Of a DNA stretch of 64,000 nucleotides, positions 9,646 to 18,826 are shown in pieces. Both the position numbers and the translations under genes were made by a program. The notes under the pieces were generated by a model. It worked only from the letters and a program-made list of their open reading frames with translations. It was not told where the DNA came from and searched no databases. The stretch's first letter is position 1; every line of letters starts with the position of its first letter. The stretch comes from Mesorhizobium sp. NFR06 (GTDB lineage: Bacteria > Pseudomonadota > Alphaproteobacteria > Rhizobiales > Rhizobiaceae), in the NCBI RefSeq assembly GCF_900115245.1, contig NZ_FOVT01000013.1, forward strand, positions 62,001-126,000, given 5' to 3'.

Positions 9646-10827
9646 TCACTTGTAGGGGTCTGCGGCGTCCCGCAAGCCGTCGCCGAGGAAGTTGAACGCC
9701 AGGATAACGAGAATGACGGGGAGCATCGGCAAAAGCAGCCAGGGATAGAACGCGATCACGCTAACGCTGCGCGCCTCGGTGAGCAGGATGCCCCAGCTGG
9801 TGGTCGGCGCCCTGAGGCCGAGCCCGAGGAAGCTCAGCGCCGTCTCGCCCAGGATCATGCCGGGTACGGAGATCGTCGCCGTGGCGATCAGATGCGACAT
9901 GAAGCCGGGAATGAGATGCCGCCGGATGATGCGGCTGCTGCTGGCGCCCATCAATTGCGCGGCCAGAACGTAATCCTCCTCGCGCAAGGCAAGAAGCTTT
10001 GAACGCACGGCCCGCGCCAGTCCTGTCCAGTGGATCAGCCCGAGGATGACGGTGATGCCGAAGTAGATCAGGATCGGACTCCAGGTTATCGGCATGATCG
10101 CCGCCAGAGCCAGCCAGAGCGGAATGCTGGGGATCGATTGCAAAACTTCGATTATGCGTTGAACGATCAGGTCGAAGATACCGCCGTGATAGCCGGCCAG
10201 TCCCCCGATGACTATGCCGAGCACGAAGCTGAAACTGATGCCGACCAGGCCGATTGTCAGTGAGATGCGTGCGCCGTAGATGATGCGCGACAGCACATCG
10301 CGCCCCAGCCTGTCGGTGCCGGCCAGAAAGAGCTGGCCGTTTTCGGCAGGGCAGACAAGATGCCGGTCGCCTTCGATCAGGCCCAGGAACCGATAAGAGT
10401 CGCCCTTGCAGAAGAAACGGATCCGCTGAACATCATCGTGTTTGTCGATGTAGTTCCGCTTGAGCGTGTCCATGTCCAGCATCATCTGACGGCCATAGAC
10501 GAACGGCCCGACGAACTGCCCGTCATGGAACAGATGCACCCGCTGCGGTGGCGAATAGATGTAGTCCATGTTGCGCGTGTGCAGATTGTAGGGTGCCAGG
10601 AACTCGCAGATCAGTATCCCGAAATAAAGCGCTGCCAGGAATATGCCGGATACAAGGGCAAGCCGGTGCTTTCGGAATTTCCACCACATCAGCCGCACCT
10701 GCGAGGCCTGAAACACCTTCGACTGCTCCGGCGTCATCGCCTCGACGGACTGCAGGTCGAAGGGCGCGATGGAAACATAGTGTTGCAGTGGAGCGCCCGG
10801 AGCGGGTAGCGGCGATTGCGTGTTCAT
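9646..10827 (-). CDS. ABC transporter permease, OppC/DppC type
   Basis: This 393-aa inner-membrane permease is the last gene of a four-gene importer operon. A cytoplasmic N-terminus of about 60 residues precedes the first helix. A long periplasmic insertion (about residues 85-165) follows, ending in LFLAGTDRLGRDVLSRI, the typical OppC N-terminal motif. About five further helices contain the EAA-type coupling loop (AAQLMGASSSRIIRRHLIP). The long insertion is like that of the AgpC group of alpha-galactoside/oligosaccharide importers in rhizobia, so the cargo may be an oligosaccharide rather than a peptide. Its ATG overlaps the stop of the OppB-type gene (ATGA), so translation is probably coupled. 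Confidence 0.9.
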   Translation of the reverse strand: MNTQSPLPAPGAPLQHYVSIAPFDLQSVEAMTPEQSKVFQASQVRLMWWKFRKHRLALVSGIFLAALYFGILICEFLAPYNLHTRNMDYIYSPPQRVHLFHDGQFVGPFVYGRQMMLDMDTLKRNYIDKHDDVQRIRFFCKGDSYRFLGLIEGDRHLVCPAENGQLFLAGTDRLGRDVLSRIIYGARISLTIGLVGISFSFVLGIVIGGLAGYHGGIFDLIVQRIIEVLQSIPSIPLWLALAAIMPITWSPILIYFGITVILGLIHWTGLARAVRSKLLALREEDYVLAAQLMGASSSRIIRRHLIPGFMSHLIATATISVPGMILGETALSFLGLGLRAPTTSWGILLTEARSVSVIAFYPWLLLPMLPVILVILAFNFLGDGLRDAADPYK

Positions 10828-11822
10828 TTGGTGCTGCCGCCCTGCAAGCGAATTCGCGGATCAAGCAGCGCCAGCGCCAGGTCGGAAATCAGCACGCCGA
10901 TGACCGTCAGGAAGGCGAGGAACATCAGGAATGACCCTGCCAGATACATATCCTGGCTTTGCAGCGCTCTGATCAGCATCGGCCCGGTCGTTTCCAAGGA
11001 CAGCACGATCGCCGTGATTTCGGCGCCGGAGATGATGGCAGGCAGGATAGAGCCGATGTCTGAAATGAAGAAATTGAGCGCCATGCGCAGCGGATATTTG
11101 ACCAGTGCCTTGAAAGGATGAAGGCCCTTGGCGCGCGCGGTCACGACATATTGCTTGTGGAGCTCGTCGAGCAGATTGGCGCGCAGCCGCCGGATCATGC
11201 TTGCCGTGCCCCCGGTGCCGATGATCAGGACCGGGATCCACAGATGCGCGAGGATCGACTTCGCCTTGGCCCAGCTCATCGGCTCGCTGAGATATTGCAG
11301 GTCCATGAGATGGCCGATGGATGTGCCGAACCAGATGTTGGCGAAATACATCAGGATCAGCGCCAGCATGAAATTCGGAATGGCAAGGCCGAGAAGGCCC
11401 AGGAAAGTCAGGCCGTAGTCGCCCCAGCTGTATTGATGCGTTGCGGAGTACATGCCGATCGGAAAGGCGATGAGCCAGGTGACGATGATGGTGACGAAGG
11501 AAACCAGCACGGTCAGCCACATTCGGTCGCCGACGACGTCGCGAACCGGCAGCTCATACTCGAAGGAATAGCCGAAATCGCCGTGCAGCATCCCGCCGAC
11601 CCAGTAGAAGTAGCGAATGATCGGCGGTTTGTCGAAACCGTACTCCTTGCGCATCATCTGGATGCGATCGGAATCCACCGCTTCGCCCTGGGCCCGAAGC
11701 TCCGAAACATAGCTGTCGAAATAGTCGCCCGGCGGAAGTTCGATGATCGTGAACACCAGCGCCGATATGATCAGCAGCGTTGGAACCATCACAGCGATGC
11801 GCCAGACAATATATCGAAGCAC
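10824..11822 (-). CDS. ABC transporter permease, OppB/DppB type
   Basis: This 332-aa inner-membrane permease has the usual OppB N-terminus (LRYIVWRIAVMVPTLLI) and about six helices, with the EAA loop VVTARAKGLHPFKALVKYPL. It pairs with the OppC-type subunit to form the channel. The start codon is GTG at 11822, two bases after the stop of the binding-protein gene, and its end overlaps the next gene by 4 bp. This spacing marks a single tightly packed operon. Confidence 0.92.
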   Translation of the reverse strand: MLRYIVWRIAVMVPTLLIISALVFTIIELPPGDYFDSYVSELRAQGEAVDSDRIQMMRKEYGFDKPPIIRYFYWVGGMLHGDFGYSFEYELPVRDVVGDRMWLTVLVSFVTIIVTWLIAFPIGMYSATHQYSWGDYGLTFLGLLGLAIPNFMLALILMYFANIWFGTSIGHLMDLQYLSEPMSWAKAKSILAHLWIPVLIIGTGGTASMIRRLRANLLDELHKQYVVTARAKGLHPFKALVKYPLRMALNFFISDIGSILPAIISGAEITAIVLSLETTGPMLIRALQSQDMYLAGSFLMFLAFLTVIGVLISDLALALLDPRIRLQGGSTK

Positions 11823-11824
11823 GC

Positions 11825-13723
11825 TCAGGACTCTCCAAGCCAGAATGTATCCGGCATGTAGACACCGAAATAGGCGGTCGGGTCGTAGCCGTAGAGTGCC
11901 TTGTCAGGCATGTTGCGCAGTCGCGAGGATGCAAGAACCGGCTGATGCGTCCCGTTCACCGTGCCGATCGAAAACACCTGATCGGTGTAGATCGATAGCA
12001 TTGAATTCCAGATTTCGGCGCGCTCCGCGGCCCCGGTCGATGCGTTCCAGCGCTTGAGCAGAGCCATCAGCTCGATCACTGGCGCAAGATCGGGCGCCTC
12101 GCCGAGCGTGCCGTGAGACAGGTAGTGGGCACCCCAGAGCGGCCATTGCAGCTGGTCGTCGATGGTGGGAGCCAACTGGTACGGATTCATGTCGGCGGTC
12201 GGCACGCCATTGTCGATGCCCGACCATATCGACATCATGATTTCGCCGCCAAGCGCACGGCTGCGGAAGATGTCGCGCTGCGATGTGCGAACGAACAGGG
12301 CGATGCCGATCTTGCGCCAGTGATCGGTGATGAGTTCGAGCGCGTCGGTTTCCAGAGTGCTTTCACCGGCCGTTTCCACGATGATTTGCGCCGGGCGCCC
12401 GTCGGGGAGTATCCGCAGCCCGTCTTCGTCACGCGTCTTGAGCCCGGCCTCGTCGAGCAGGGCATTGGCCTGGTCGGGATCATGGGCGACCCAGGCTTTC
12501 GCGAATTCCGGCCGGTAGAGAGGGCTCTCCGGCAGGACGGTATCGGCGCTTTCCTGCGCCAATCCGTAGAACACGGCCAAATTGATCTCGCGCCTGTCCA
12601 CGGAGAGCGACAGCGCGCGGCGCACGCGCACGTCACGCAACAGGCCGCGCCACACCTTGTCGGCGCAATTCAGGTTGGGCAACAGCGCCAGCCGAGAACC
12701 CTGTGTGCGTTTCCACAGACGCATCTTCACCGGATAGCGCTTCTCCGCATCCTTCAGGAAGGCATAATCGCTGAAGTCAATTCCCATGCATTGCAGGTCG
12801 CTCTCGCCCGCACCGGTCTTGGCGGAAATGATCGCCGACGAGCTGACATCCATGATAACCCGGTCAATATACGGCAGTTGCCTGCCATTCTCGTCTATTC
12901 GATGAAAGAACGGGTTGCGCTCGAAGACGAACTGCTCGGCCGGCGGCTTGGTCCTGTTCTGCCAGGGATCGAGCGTCGGCAGTTCCGGATTCTCCGGGCG
13001 GTATTGCCGCGACATGCGGATATGCAGGAGCGTCCATTTCTTCGCCCGGTTCTCTTCCATCAGGCCGGCGAGCCGGAATGGATCCTGGTATTTCTTGTGG
13101 AACTGCTTGAGATAGGCGGCCGGCAGAACAAGCGACAGCGGCGAGGCGGCAGCAAGCTTGGGCAGGAAGTCGGGATTGGGCGCGTCCCAACTATAGCGGA
13201 CCGTCAACGGATCGACGATTTCGAAGCGGGGCGGCTTGCCGTCCACCATCAGGGTCGGGGGGAGCCCGCCTTGCGAAAGCTCATCGTTGAGCCAGACATC
13301 TTCCCAGCAATAGCGAAAATCCTCCGGCGTCAGCAGGCTGCCGTCGGACCATTTGTGTCCTTCCCGTATCTTGAAGGTGAAGACGCGGTCACCCGCTACG
13401 TCGAAACTTTCGAGAATGTCGGGTTGCAGATTGAGCTTTTCGTCATAGCCGACCAGGCGGGAATACCCGTAGATCGTCATCATCCGGATATCTTTCTGGC
13501 TGCCGATGATCGTGCGCAGCGTGCCGCCATACTGGCCGGGCTGCCGGCCCATCGCGGCGAGATTCACCGCGCGCGGCCTCTTGGGCACGCGTTCGGCGAG
13601 TGCCGGCAACGCCCTGGCCGTCAGCCGCGGCTGAAGAAATTCCGGCTCCAGGTCGCCGGCGCGCGACGTGCTCGGCAGAAATCCCGAAGCCATAAGTCCA
13701 AGGACGGTGCGCCGGCTGATCAA
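11825..13723 (-). CDS. ABC transporter substrate-binding protein, family 5
   Basis: This 632-aa periplasmic family-5 binding protein captures the ligand for the permease pair downstream. The N-terminus carries a twin-arginine-like signal (SRRTVLGLMASG) ending near SRAGD, so export by Tat is possible. Typical family-5 features include the DGSLLTPEDFRYCWEDV block and the late VRRALSLSVDR block. At 632 aa it is longer than DppA/OppA (about 540), like rhizobial oligosaccharide-type members. The start is a TTG at 13723 that overlaps the ATPase stop (TTGA). The ligand cannot be read from sequence. Confidence 0.9.
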   Translation of the reverse strand: MISRRTVLGLMASGFLPSTSRAGDLEPEFLQPRLTARALPALAERVPKRPRAVNLAAMGRQPGQYGGTLRTIIGSQKDIRMMTIYGYSRLVGYDEKLNLQPDILESFDVAGDRVFTFKIREGHKWSDGSLLTPEDFRYCWEDVWLNDELSQGGLPPTLMVDGKPPRFEIVDPLTVRYSWDAPNPDFLPKLAAASPLSLVLPAAYLKQFHKKYQDPFRLAGLMEENRAKKWTLLHIRMSRQYRPENPELPTLDPWQNRTKPPAEQFVFERNPFFHRIDENGRQLPYIDRVIMDVSSSAIISAKTGAGESDLQCMGIDFSDYAFLKDAEKRYPVKMRLWKRTQGSRLALLPNLNCADKVWRGLLRDVRVRRALSLSVDRREINLAVFYGLAQESADTVLPESPLYRPEFAKAWVAHDPDQANALLDEAGLKTRDEDGLRILPDGRPAQIIVETAGESTLETDALELITDHWRKIGIALFVRTSQRDIFRSRALGGEIMMSIWSGIDNGVPTADMNPYQLAPTIDDQLQWPLWGAHYLSHGTLGEAPDLAPVIELMALLKRWNASTGAAERAEIWNSMLSIYTDQVFSIGTVNGTHQPVLASSRLRNMPDKALYGYDPTAYFGVYMPDTFWLGES

Positions 13724-15621
13724 TGGCGTAACTCGCTGACATCGGCCGAACGTCGGGCCAGCACGAGGTGGCCGCCGCCAAGATCGAGCGGCGACAGCAT
13801 GTCCTCCTCGCCCTCGTCACGGAATTGCGGTCCCCATGCGCTGCTGTCGGAAGCGCCGCTGAGCTTCAGCGTCTTGAAATCCATCGGCCGGTCGAGATCG
13901 GGGAAAGGTACTGCGGCGACCAGCGAGCGCGTGTAGGGGTGGATCGGTTTCCTAAGCAGAATTTCGCGCGGCGCGAGCTCGACGATACGCCCGCCGCACA
14001 TCACCGCGATGCGGTCGGCCATGTAGTCCACCACCGCCAGGTTGTGCGATATGAACAGGTAGGTCAGGCCCAGTTCCTTCTGCAGATCTTTCAGAAGGTT
14101 CAGGATCTGCGCCTGGACGGAGACATCGAGCGCCGAAACCGGCTCGTCGCAGATCAGCAGTTCAGGCCCCAGCGCCAACGCGCGCGCGATGCCGATACGC
14201 TGACGCTGCCCGCCGGAGAAACTGTGCGGATAGCGCTTGATGAAGCGTGGATCGAGTCCGATCGCCTGCATCAGGCTCTTGACCGTGGCGAGCCGGGACG
14301 CGGCATTGCCACGTTGGTGGATTTCCAGCGGCTCGCTCAAGATGTTCTCCACCGTCATGCGAGGCGAAAGGGACGACACCGGATCCTGGAAGACCATCTG
14401 GATTTTCGCGCGCAGCTTGCGCATGGCGTCTGCGCCGCCTGCCAAGACGTCGATCGGTCCATCGCGGCCGTTGAACGTCACGGAGCCGCCGCTGGGGGTC
14501 ACCGCCCGCATGAGGATCTTGCTGACGGTGGTTTTGCCGGAGCCGCTTTCGCCGACCAGACCCAGGCACTCACCCCGCCTGATATCGAAGCTCACGCCGT
14601 CCACGGCGCGAACGGAGCTGTGATGATCCCCGCCGAACCATCCGGACTTGCGGATGGTGAAGATCTTTTTCAGGTCCCTGACCGACAACAGGATGTCGTC
14701 CGGCCCCTTCGAAGCCGGCGCCGTCTGCTTGCCGAGCAGGTCCCCGACATTCACCGGCACCTCGCGGAGCGCCTTTAGCCTTTCGCCAGGCTTCAGGTCG
14801 AAATGCGGAACGGCTGCCATCAGGCCCTTCAGGTAAGGGTGACCCGGCCGGCGGAATATCGCCTCAACGGGTCCCGCTTCCATGATCTCGCCATGGTACA
14901 TGACCACCACCTCGTCGGCGACATTGGCGACCACGCCGAGGTCGTGCGTGATCAGCAGCATCGCCATGTTCAGCTTGGTCTGAAGCCCGCGCAGCAATTG
15001 CAGGATTTGCGCCTGGATGGTGACGTCCAACGCCGTCGTCGGCTCGTCGGCGATCAACAGGGCGGGTCGGCAGATAAGCGCCATGGCGATCATGGCGCGC
15101 TGACGCAATCCTCCTGAAAGTTCAAACGGATACATGTCATAGGCGCGCTTGGGATTGGGAAAGCCGACAAGGCTGAGCATTTCCTCGGTCCGCGCCTTGC
15201 GCTCTGCCCGAGCCATGGGCGTATGGATCTGCAGGGATTCGCTGACCTGGTTGCCGATCGTGTGCAGCGGCGACAGCGATGTCATCGGCTCCTGAAAGAT
15301 CTTGCCGATGCGGCTGCCTCTCAAGGCCCGGATTTCGGGTCCGTCACGTGGCATCTGCAGGATATCCTGCGTCGTGCCGGGCTTTTCAGGATCGGAAAAC
15401 AGGATACGGCCGCGCACATGGGCTGTATTCGGCAAAATGCCCATCACGGCCTGGCTCAGAACCGATTTTCCGGAACCCGATTCGCCCACAAGCGCGGTAA
15501 CCTTGCCGGGCAGGACGCGAAGATTTGCGCGCCTGACGGCATGCAACGGTCCCCCGATAATGGCAAAAGAGATGCCAACGTCTTCGATCCGCAGTAGATC
15601 AAAACCCGAATTCATCCTCAC
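13720..15621 (-). CDS. ABC transporter ATPase, fused OppD-OppF type
   Basis: This 633-aa protein has two complete ABC ATPase domains in one chain. The first has Walker [13 protein letters not shown], signature [12 protein letters not shown] and Walker [13 protein letters not shown]. The second has Walker [13 protein letters not shown], signature [15 protein letters not shown] and Walker [13 protein letters not shown]. Both look catalytically intact. The domain order matches a fusion of OppD and OppF, which powers family-5 importers. It is the first gene of the operon, 139 bp downstream of the cyclase gene on the same strand. Confidence 0.93.
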   Translation of the reverse strand: MRMNSGFDLLRIEDVGISFAIIGGPLHAVRRANLRVLPGKVTALVGESGSGKSVLSQAVMGILPNTAHVRGRILFSDPEKPGTTQDILQMPRDGPEIRALRGSRIGKIFQEPMTSLSPLHTIGNQVSESLQIHTPMARAERKARTEEMLSLVGFPNPKRAYDMYPFELSGGLRQRAMIAMALICRPALLIADEPTTALDVTIQAQILQLLRGLQTKLNMAMLLITHDLGVVANVADEVVVMYHGEIMEAGPVEAIFRRPGHPYLKGLMAAVPHFDLKPGERLKALREVPVNVGDLLGKQTAPASKGPDDILLSVRDLKKIFTIRKSGWFGGDHHSSVRAVDGVSFDIRRGECLGLVGESGSGKTTVSKILMRAVTPSGGSVTFNGRDGPIDVLAGGADAMRKLRAKIQMVFQDPVSSLSPRMTVENILSEPLEIHQRGNAASRLATVKSLMQAIGLDPRFIKRYPHSFSGGQRQRIGIARALALGPELLICDEPVSALDVSVQAQILNLLKDLQKELGLTYLFISHNLAVVDYMADRIAVMCGGRIVELAPREILLRKPIHPYTRSLVAAVPFPDLDRPMDFKTLKLSGASDSSAWGPQFRDEGEEDMLSPLDLGGGHLVLARRSADVSELRH

Positions 15622-15760
15622 ACCAGCCCCACTCTGGTCGGCCCCAGAAAGCGAGACTAGCGTATTGCCAGCCTAGAGCAACTTGGATTCGACACGGTCG
15701 TCGCTGGCGGAAGCGGCGACCGGACTGCCTCCCAAGGGCGTTCGGATCAGATCGTGGCGG

Positions 15761-17101
15761 TTATTGGAGTTTCCTCGGGTCGCCTGCCGACAGCCGCGCA
15801 GCATCGCGGTGAAGCAGCATGACCTGCTCGGCATCCGACCTTCGATCGTAGATCGGCTCCATCGCACCGTCTTCGTCGAGTGCGAGAGCACCCGACAGAT
15901 CGGGTGAAAGCACCGTCAGCTTCTGCTTGATGCCCGCCAGTTCCTCGGCGCCGAGCGTCAGCCAGCTGTTATCGCCGCAATAGCTGGCGAAGTCTTTGCT
16001 GGCGAGAACGCTGTGCGGATATTTCTTGGTCAGGGTCTGGAGGCGCTGGACCTCGTTCACAGCCGAGCCGAAGACCGAGAACGTCAGTCGGTCGGTAAGC
16101 CCGACATTGCCGAACATCACATTGCCGACATGCAGGCCGATGCCAAATTTTATGTCGGACAACCCGTTTTCCTTTCGGCGCAGATTGAGATCCGTCATCC
16201 GCGCCGTGGCCTTGTGCGCTGCCGCGAGAGCAGCCTGGCAGGCGATCTCGGACTGCGAGCGGTGCCTTTCGCAAGGGTACACGGCAATGAAGCCATCGCC
16301 GATGAAGCTCATAATCTGACCGCCGCTGCGATTGAAGGGGGCAGCGACCGCGTCGAAAAACTGGTTCAGCGTATCGATATAGATTTCGCGGCCGGAGGTT
16401 TCGGCGAGCCTTGACGACCCTCGCATGTCGCCCATGACCAGTGCCGCCCGGATTGTATCTCCGTCGCCGCGCTTGATCTGACCGTCAAGGACGCGCCTGC
16501 CGGCATCGCCGCCGAGATAAGTGGCCATCATGTTGTCGGCGAGCTTGGTGAGCACCGCCATCTTGGTTGCGATGGCGAGATGGCTCTGGATGCGCAGCAG
16601 CGCCGAAATCATGCTGTCGCTGAAGCCAGCGGCACTGTCGGTGGACCAGGACCCCATCATGCCCTGACTGGTGTTGCCGTTGAAGGGAAGGACGAAAGCC
16701 ATGTAATCGGTGACGCCCATAAGCCTGAGTTCATCGAAAACAGGAAACTCCGACGGCACCGACGTGTCGAGCCGGCGCCGCAGATGGTCGAGCTTGTGGC
16801 TGAGCAGATGGTAGTATGGGCTGGTCAGGAACCTGTCGGACGCCACGCCGGCCTTTTTGCGGAAGCTTTCCACTTCAAGGCCCTGGCCGCGAAGCCAGGT
16901 GAACCCAAGCGCGTCATAAAGCGGGTGGAGCATCGAAAAGCTCAAATGCACCCGCTTCAGCGGCAGGCCGGCGGCAGCCAGCCGTTCGCAAAAGCCTTTT
17001 ACCAATGTCTCCAGGTCATTGCCCGCCAGCGCCGATTGGTTCAGCCAATCGGCAACCTTGTCCATGAGAATGGTGGAAATTTCTGCTTGCGCTGTGCCCA
17101 T
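15761..17101 (-). CDS. Class III cyclase with uncharacterised N-terminal domain
   Basis: This 446-aa protein has an N-terminal half (about 1-200) that I cannot assign to a family but that looks like a globular sensor (FSMLHPLYDALGFTWLRG). A class III cyclase domain occupies about 215-400. The metal-binding Asp are in VMGDMRGSSRL and SFIGDGFIAVYP, and the N/R pair is in SAVNEVQRLQ. The central part is predicted active. The ATG at 17101 (MGTAQAEIS) is preferred over an ATG-less extension to 17170. It reads toward the OppDF operon, and 198 bp separate it from the sugar dehydrogenase gene. Confidence 0.88.
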   Translation of the reverse strand: MGTAQAEISTILMDKVADWLNQSALAGNDLETLVKGFCERLAAAGLPLKRVHLSFSMLHPLYDALGFTWLRGQGLEVESFRKKAGVASDRFLTSPYYHLLSHKLDHLRRRLDTSVPSEFPVFDELRLMGVTDYMAFVLPFNGNTSQGMMGSWSTDSAAGFSDSMISALLRIQSHLAIATKMAVLTKLADNMMATYLGGDAGRRVLDGQIKRGDGDTIRAALVMGDMRGSSRLAETSGREIYIDTLNQFFDAVAAPFNRSGGQIMSFIGDGFIAVYPCERHRSQSEIACQAALAAAHKATARMTDLNLRRKENGLSDIKFGIGLHVGNVMFGNVGLTDRLTFSVFGSAVNEVQRLQTLTKKYPHSVLASKDFASYCGDNSWLTLGAEELAGIKQKLTVLSPDLSGALALDEDGAMEPIYDRRSDAEQVMLLHRDAARLSAGDPRKLQ

Positions 17102-17368
17102 GCTATCTCGCAACCCGTCGAAGACGGAGCCATTATCCTTTGATCCGCCATAACACAGTCCGCCAGCCACCCAAAGCTTAGCCCCCCGAAGTCAACGAAA
17201 CGTGCTTCGGCAGCAAAAGCGTCGAGCAATTGCCCGGACGACGGTCCTTGCGGCAAAGGAGCGAACGCAACTGCATCCATGTTCTGCCGGCCTTATGTGG
17301 CGAGGCCGCCGGCGGCGTGCAACCACGATCCTGACACCGGGGCAAAAAAATCGCCGGCTCAGACTCCG

Positions 17369-18712
17369 TCAGGCCTTCACCACTGTCCCTCGGGCCAGCC
17401 CGAGGCGACCAAAAACATTGCGTGTGTCGACGATCAGAGGGGCGTGATCGGCGATCGTCCGATAGTCGATCGCGTCGTGGTCGGTTGCAATGACGACCGC
17501 ATCGAAATCCTTCAAGGCCGCCTCGGTCAATTCGACCGAGCGGCGCCCCTTGATCGCCATATGCTCCCGTGTGGTCGGGATCTCGCAAACATGCGGATCG
17601 TGGAATTCGGCCTTGCCGCCCCATTCCTCGATGAGTTCAATAAGCCGCAACGAGGGGCTTTCGCGGATGTCGGGCACATTCTTCTTGTAGGCCAGCCCGA
17701 TTATGAGAATGCGCGAGCGGCTGAGCGCCTTGCCGCGGCGCCGGTCCAGCGCCTTCGCCAGTTCGTCGACCACATGACGCGGCATGGCCGTGTTGATCTC
17801 TGCCGCCAGCTCGATGAAGCGGGTCGGCAGTTCGTATTCGCGCGCCTTCCACGTCAGGTAGAAGGGATCGATCGGAACGCAGTGGCCGCCAAGTCCGGGG
17901 CCAGGATAGAAAGGCATGTAGCCGAAGGGCTTGCTCTTTGCCGCCTCGATCACCTCCCAGATGTCGATGCCCATCGCGCCGAACACGACCTTCAACTCGT
18001 TGACGAGGGCTATGTTGACCGAGCGGAAGATATTTTCCGTCAGCTTGACCGCCTCGGCGGTCGCAGTGGTGGAAACCGGAACGACGGTCTTGACCACGCT
18101 TTGGTAGAAAGCCTGCACGAGCGTCGCCGCTTCAACGCCGTCGCCTGCCACGACCTTGGGGATCGTCGCGACTTCAAAACTGCGGTTGCCGGGATCCTCG
18201 CGTTCGGGCGAGAAGCCGAGGAAGAAGTCTTGCTTCGACTGCAAGCCGGTTTCTTGCAGTATGGGCTTGATCACGTCGTCGGTGGTGCCGGGATAGGTGG
18301 TCGATTCCAGCACGATGAGCTGGCCGAGACGCAGATGCTTGGCAATGGTGCCTGCCGTGTTCCGAACGAAGGAAAGATCCGGCTCGCGGTGTTTCGTCAG
18401 CGGTGTCGGAACGCAGATGATGATGACATCGCAGACGGCCAGCTCGACAAAATCCGCAGTGGCGCGGAACCGTCCGCTCGCCACCTGGCCGGCCAGGGCT
18501 GTCGACGTCACCGCCTCGATGTAGGATTGGCCTCTGTTCAGGCCCTCGACCTTCTGGGCTTCGATGTCGAAGCCGGTAACCGGGAAGCCGGCGCGTGCGA
18601 TCGCAACCGCCAGCGGCAACCCGACATAGCCCAGTCCGATCACGCCGACTTGCGCGGCGCGCGTCGAAATCTGGTTTAGAAGACGGTCATATATCGAAAG
18701 TGAGGCGTCCAA
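17369..18712 (-). CDS. Nucleotide-sugar dehydrogenase (UDP-GlcNAc/ManNAc type)
   Basis: This 447-aa NAD-dependent dehydrogenase oxidises the C6 hydroxyl of a UDP-sugar to a uronate. The NAD-binding motif is VGVIGLGYVGLPLAVAIA, and the catalytic Cys is in GPGLGGHCVPIDP. The C-terminal UDP-binding domain has LIIGLAYKKNVPDIRESP. The overall form is that of the WbpA/TviB group (UDP-N-acetyl-hexosamine dehydrogenases) rather than UDP-glucose dehydrogenase, but the sugar is inferred. The start is a TTG at 18712; no ATG or GTG precedes the Rossmann motif in a suitable place. It probably feeds the glycosyltransferases nearby. Confidence 0.92.
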   Translation of the reverse strand: MDASLSIYDRLLNQISTRAAQVGVIGLGYVGLPLAVAIARAGFPVTGFDIEAQKVEGLNRGQSYIEAVTSTALAGQVASGRFRATADFVELAVCDVIIICVPTPLTKHREPDLSFVRNTAGTIAKHLRLGQLIVLESTTYPGTTDDVIKPILQETGLQSKQDFFLGFSPEREDPGNRSFEVATIPKVVAGDGVEAATLVQAFYQSVVKTVVPVSTTATAEAVKLTENIFRSVNIALVNELKVVFGAMGIDIWEVIEAAKSKPFGYMPFYPGPGLGGHCVPIDPFYLTWKAREYELPTRFIELAAEINTAMPRHVVDELAKALDRRRGKALSRSRILIIGLAYKKNVPDIRESPSLRLIELIEEWGGKAEFHDPHVCEIPTTREHMAIKGRRSVELTEAALKDFDAVVIATDHDAIDYRTIADHAPLIVDTRNVFGRLGLARGTVVKA

Positions 18713-18826
18713 AAATCCGCTTTCCCGTCAATTCGAACAAGCTGTCCGTTGCCATGGCGGGGCTCAATTGGTCCCAAGAACCATGGCCGAGCCATATTGC
18801 GGAAGATCGATTTCCGCAAGCCGTCA

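Noticed and set aside
12113-13936. 607-codon open frame on the plus strand
   Set aside because: It lies entirely opposite the family-5 binding protein gene, which has clear family motifs; the frame is an effect of high GC.
17279-18679. 466-codon open frame on the plus strand
   Set aside because: It is antisense to the nucleotide-sugar dehydrogenase, whose motifs are complete.
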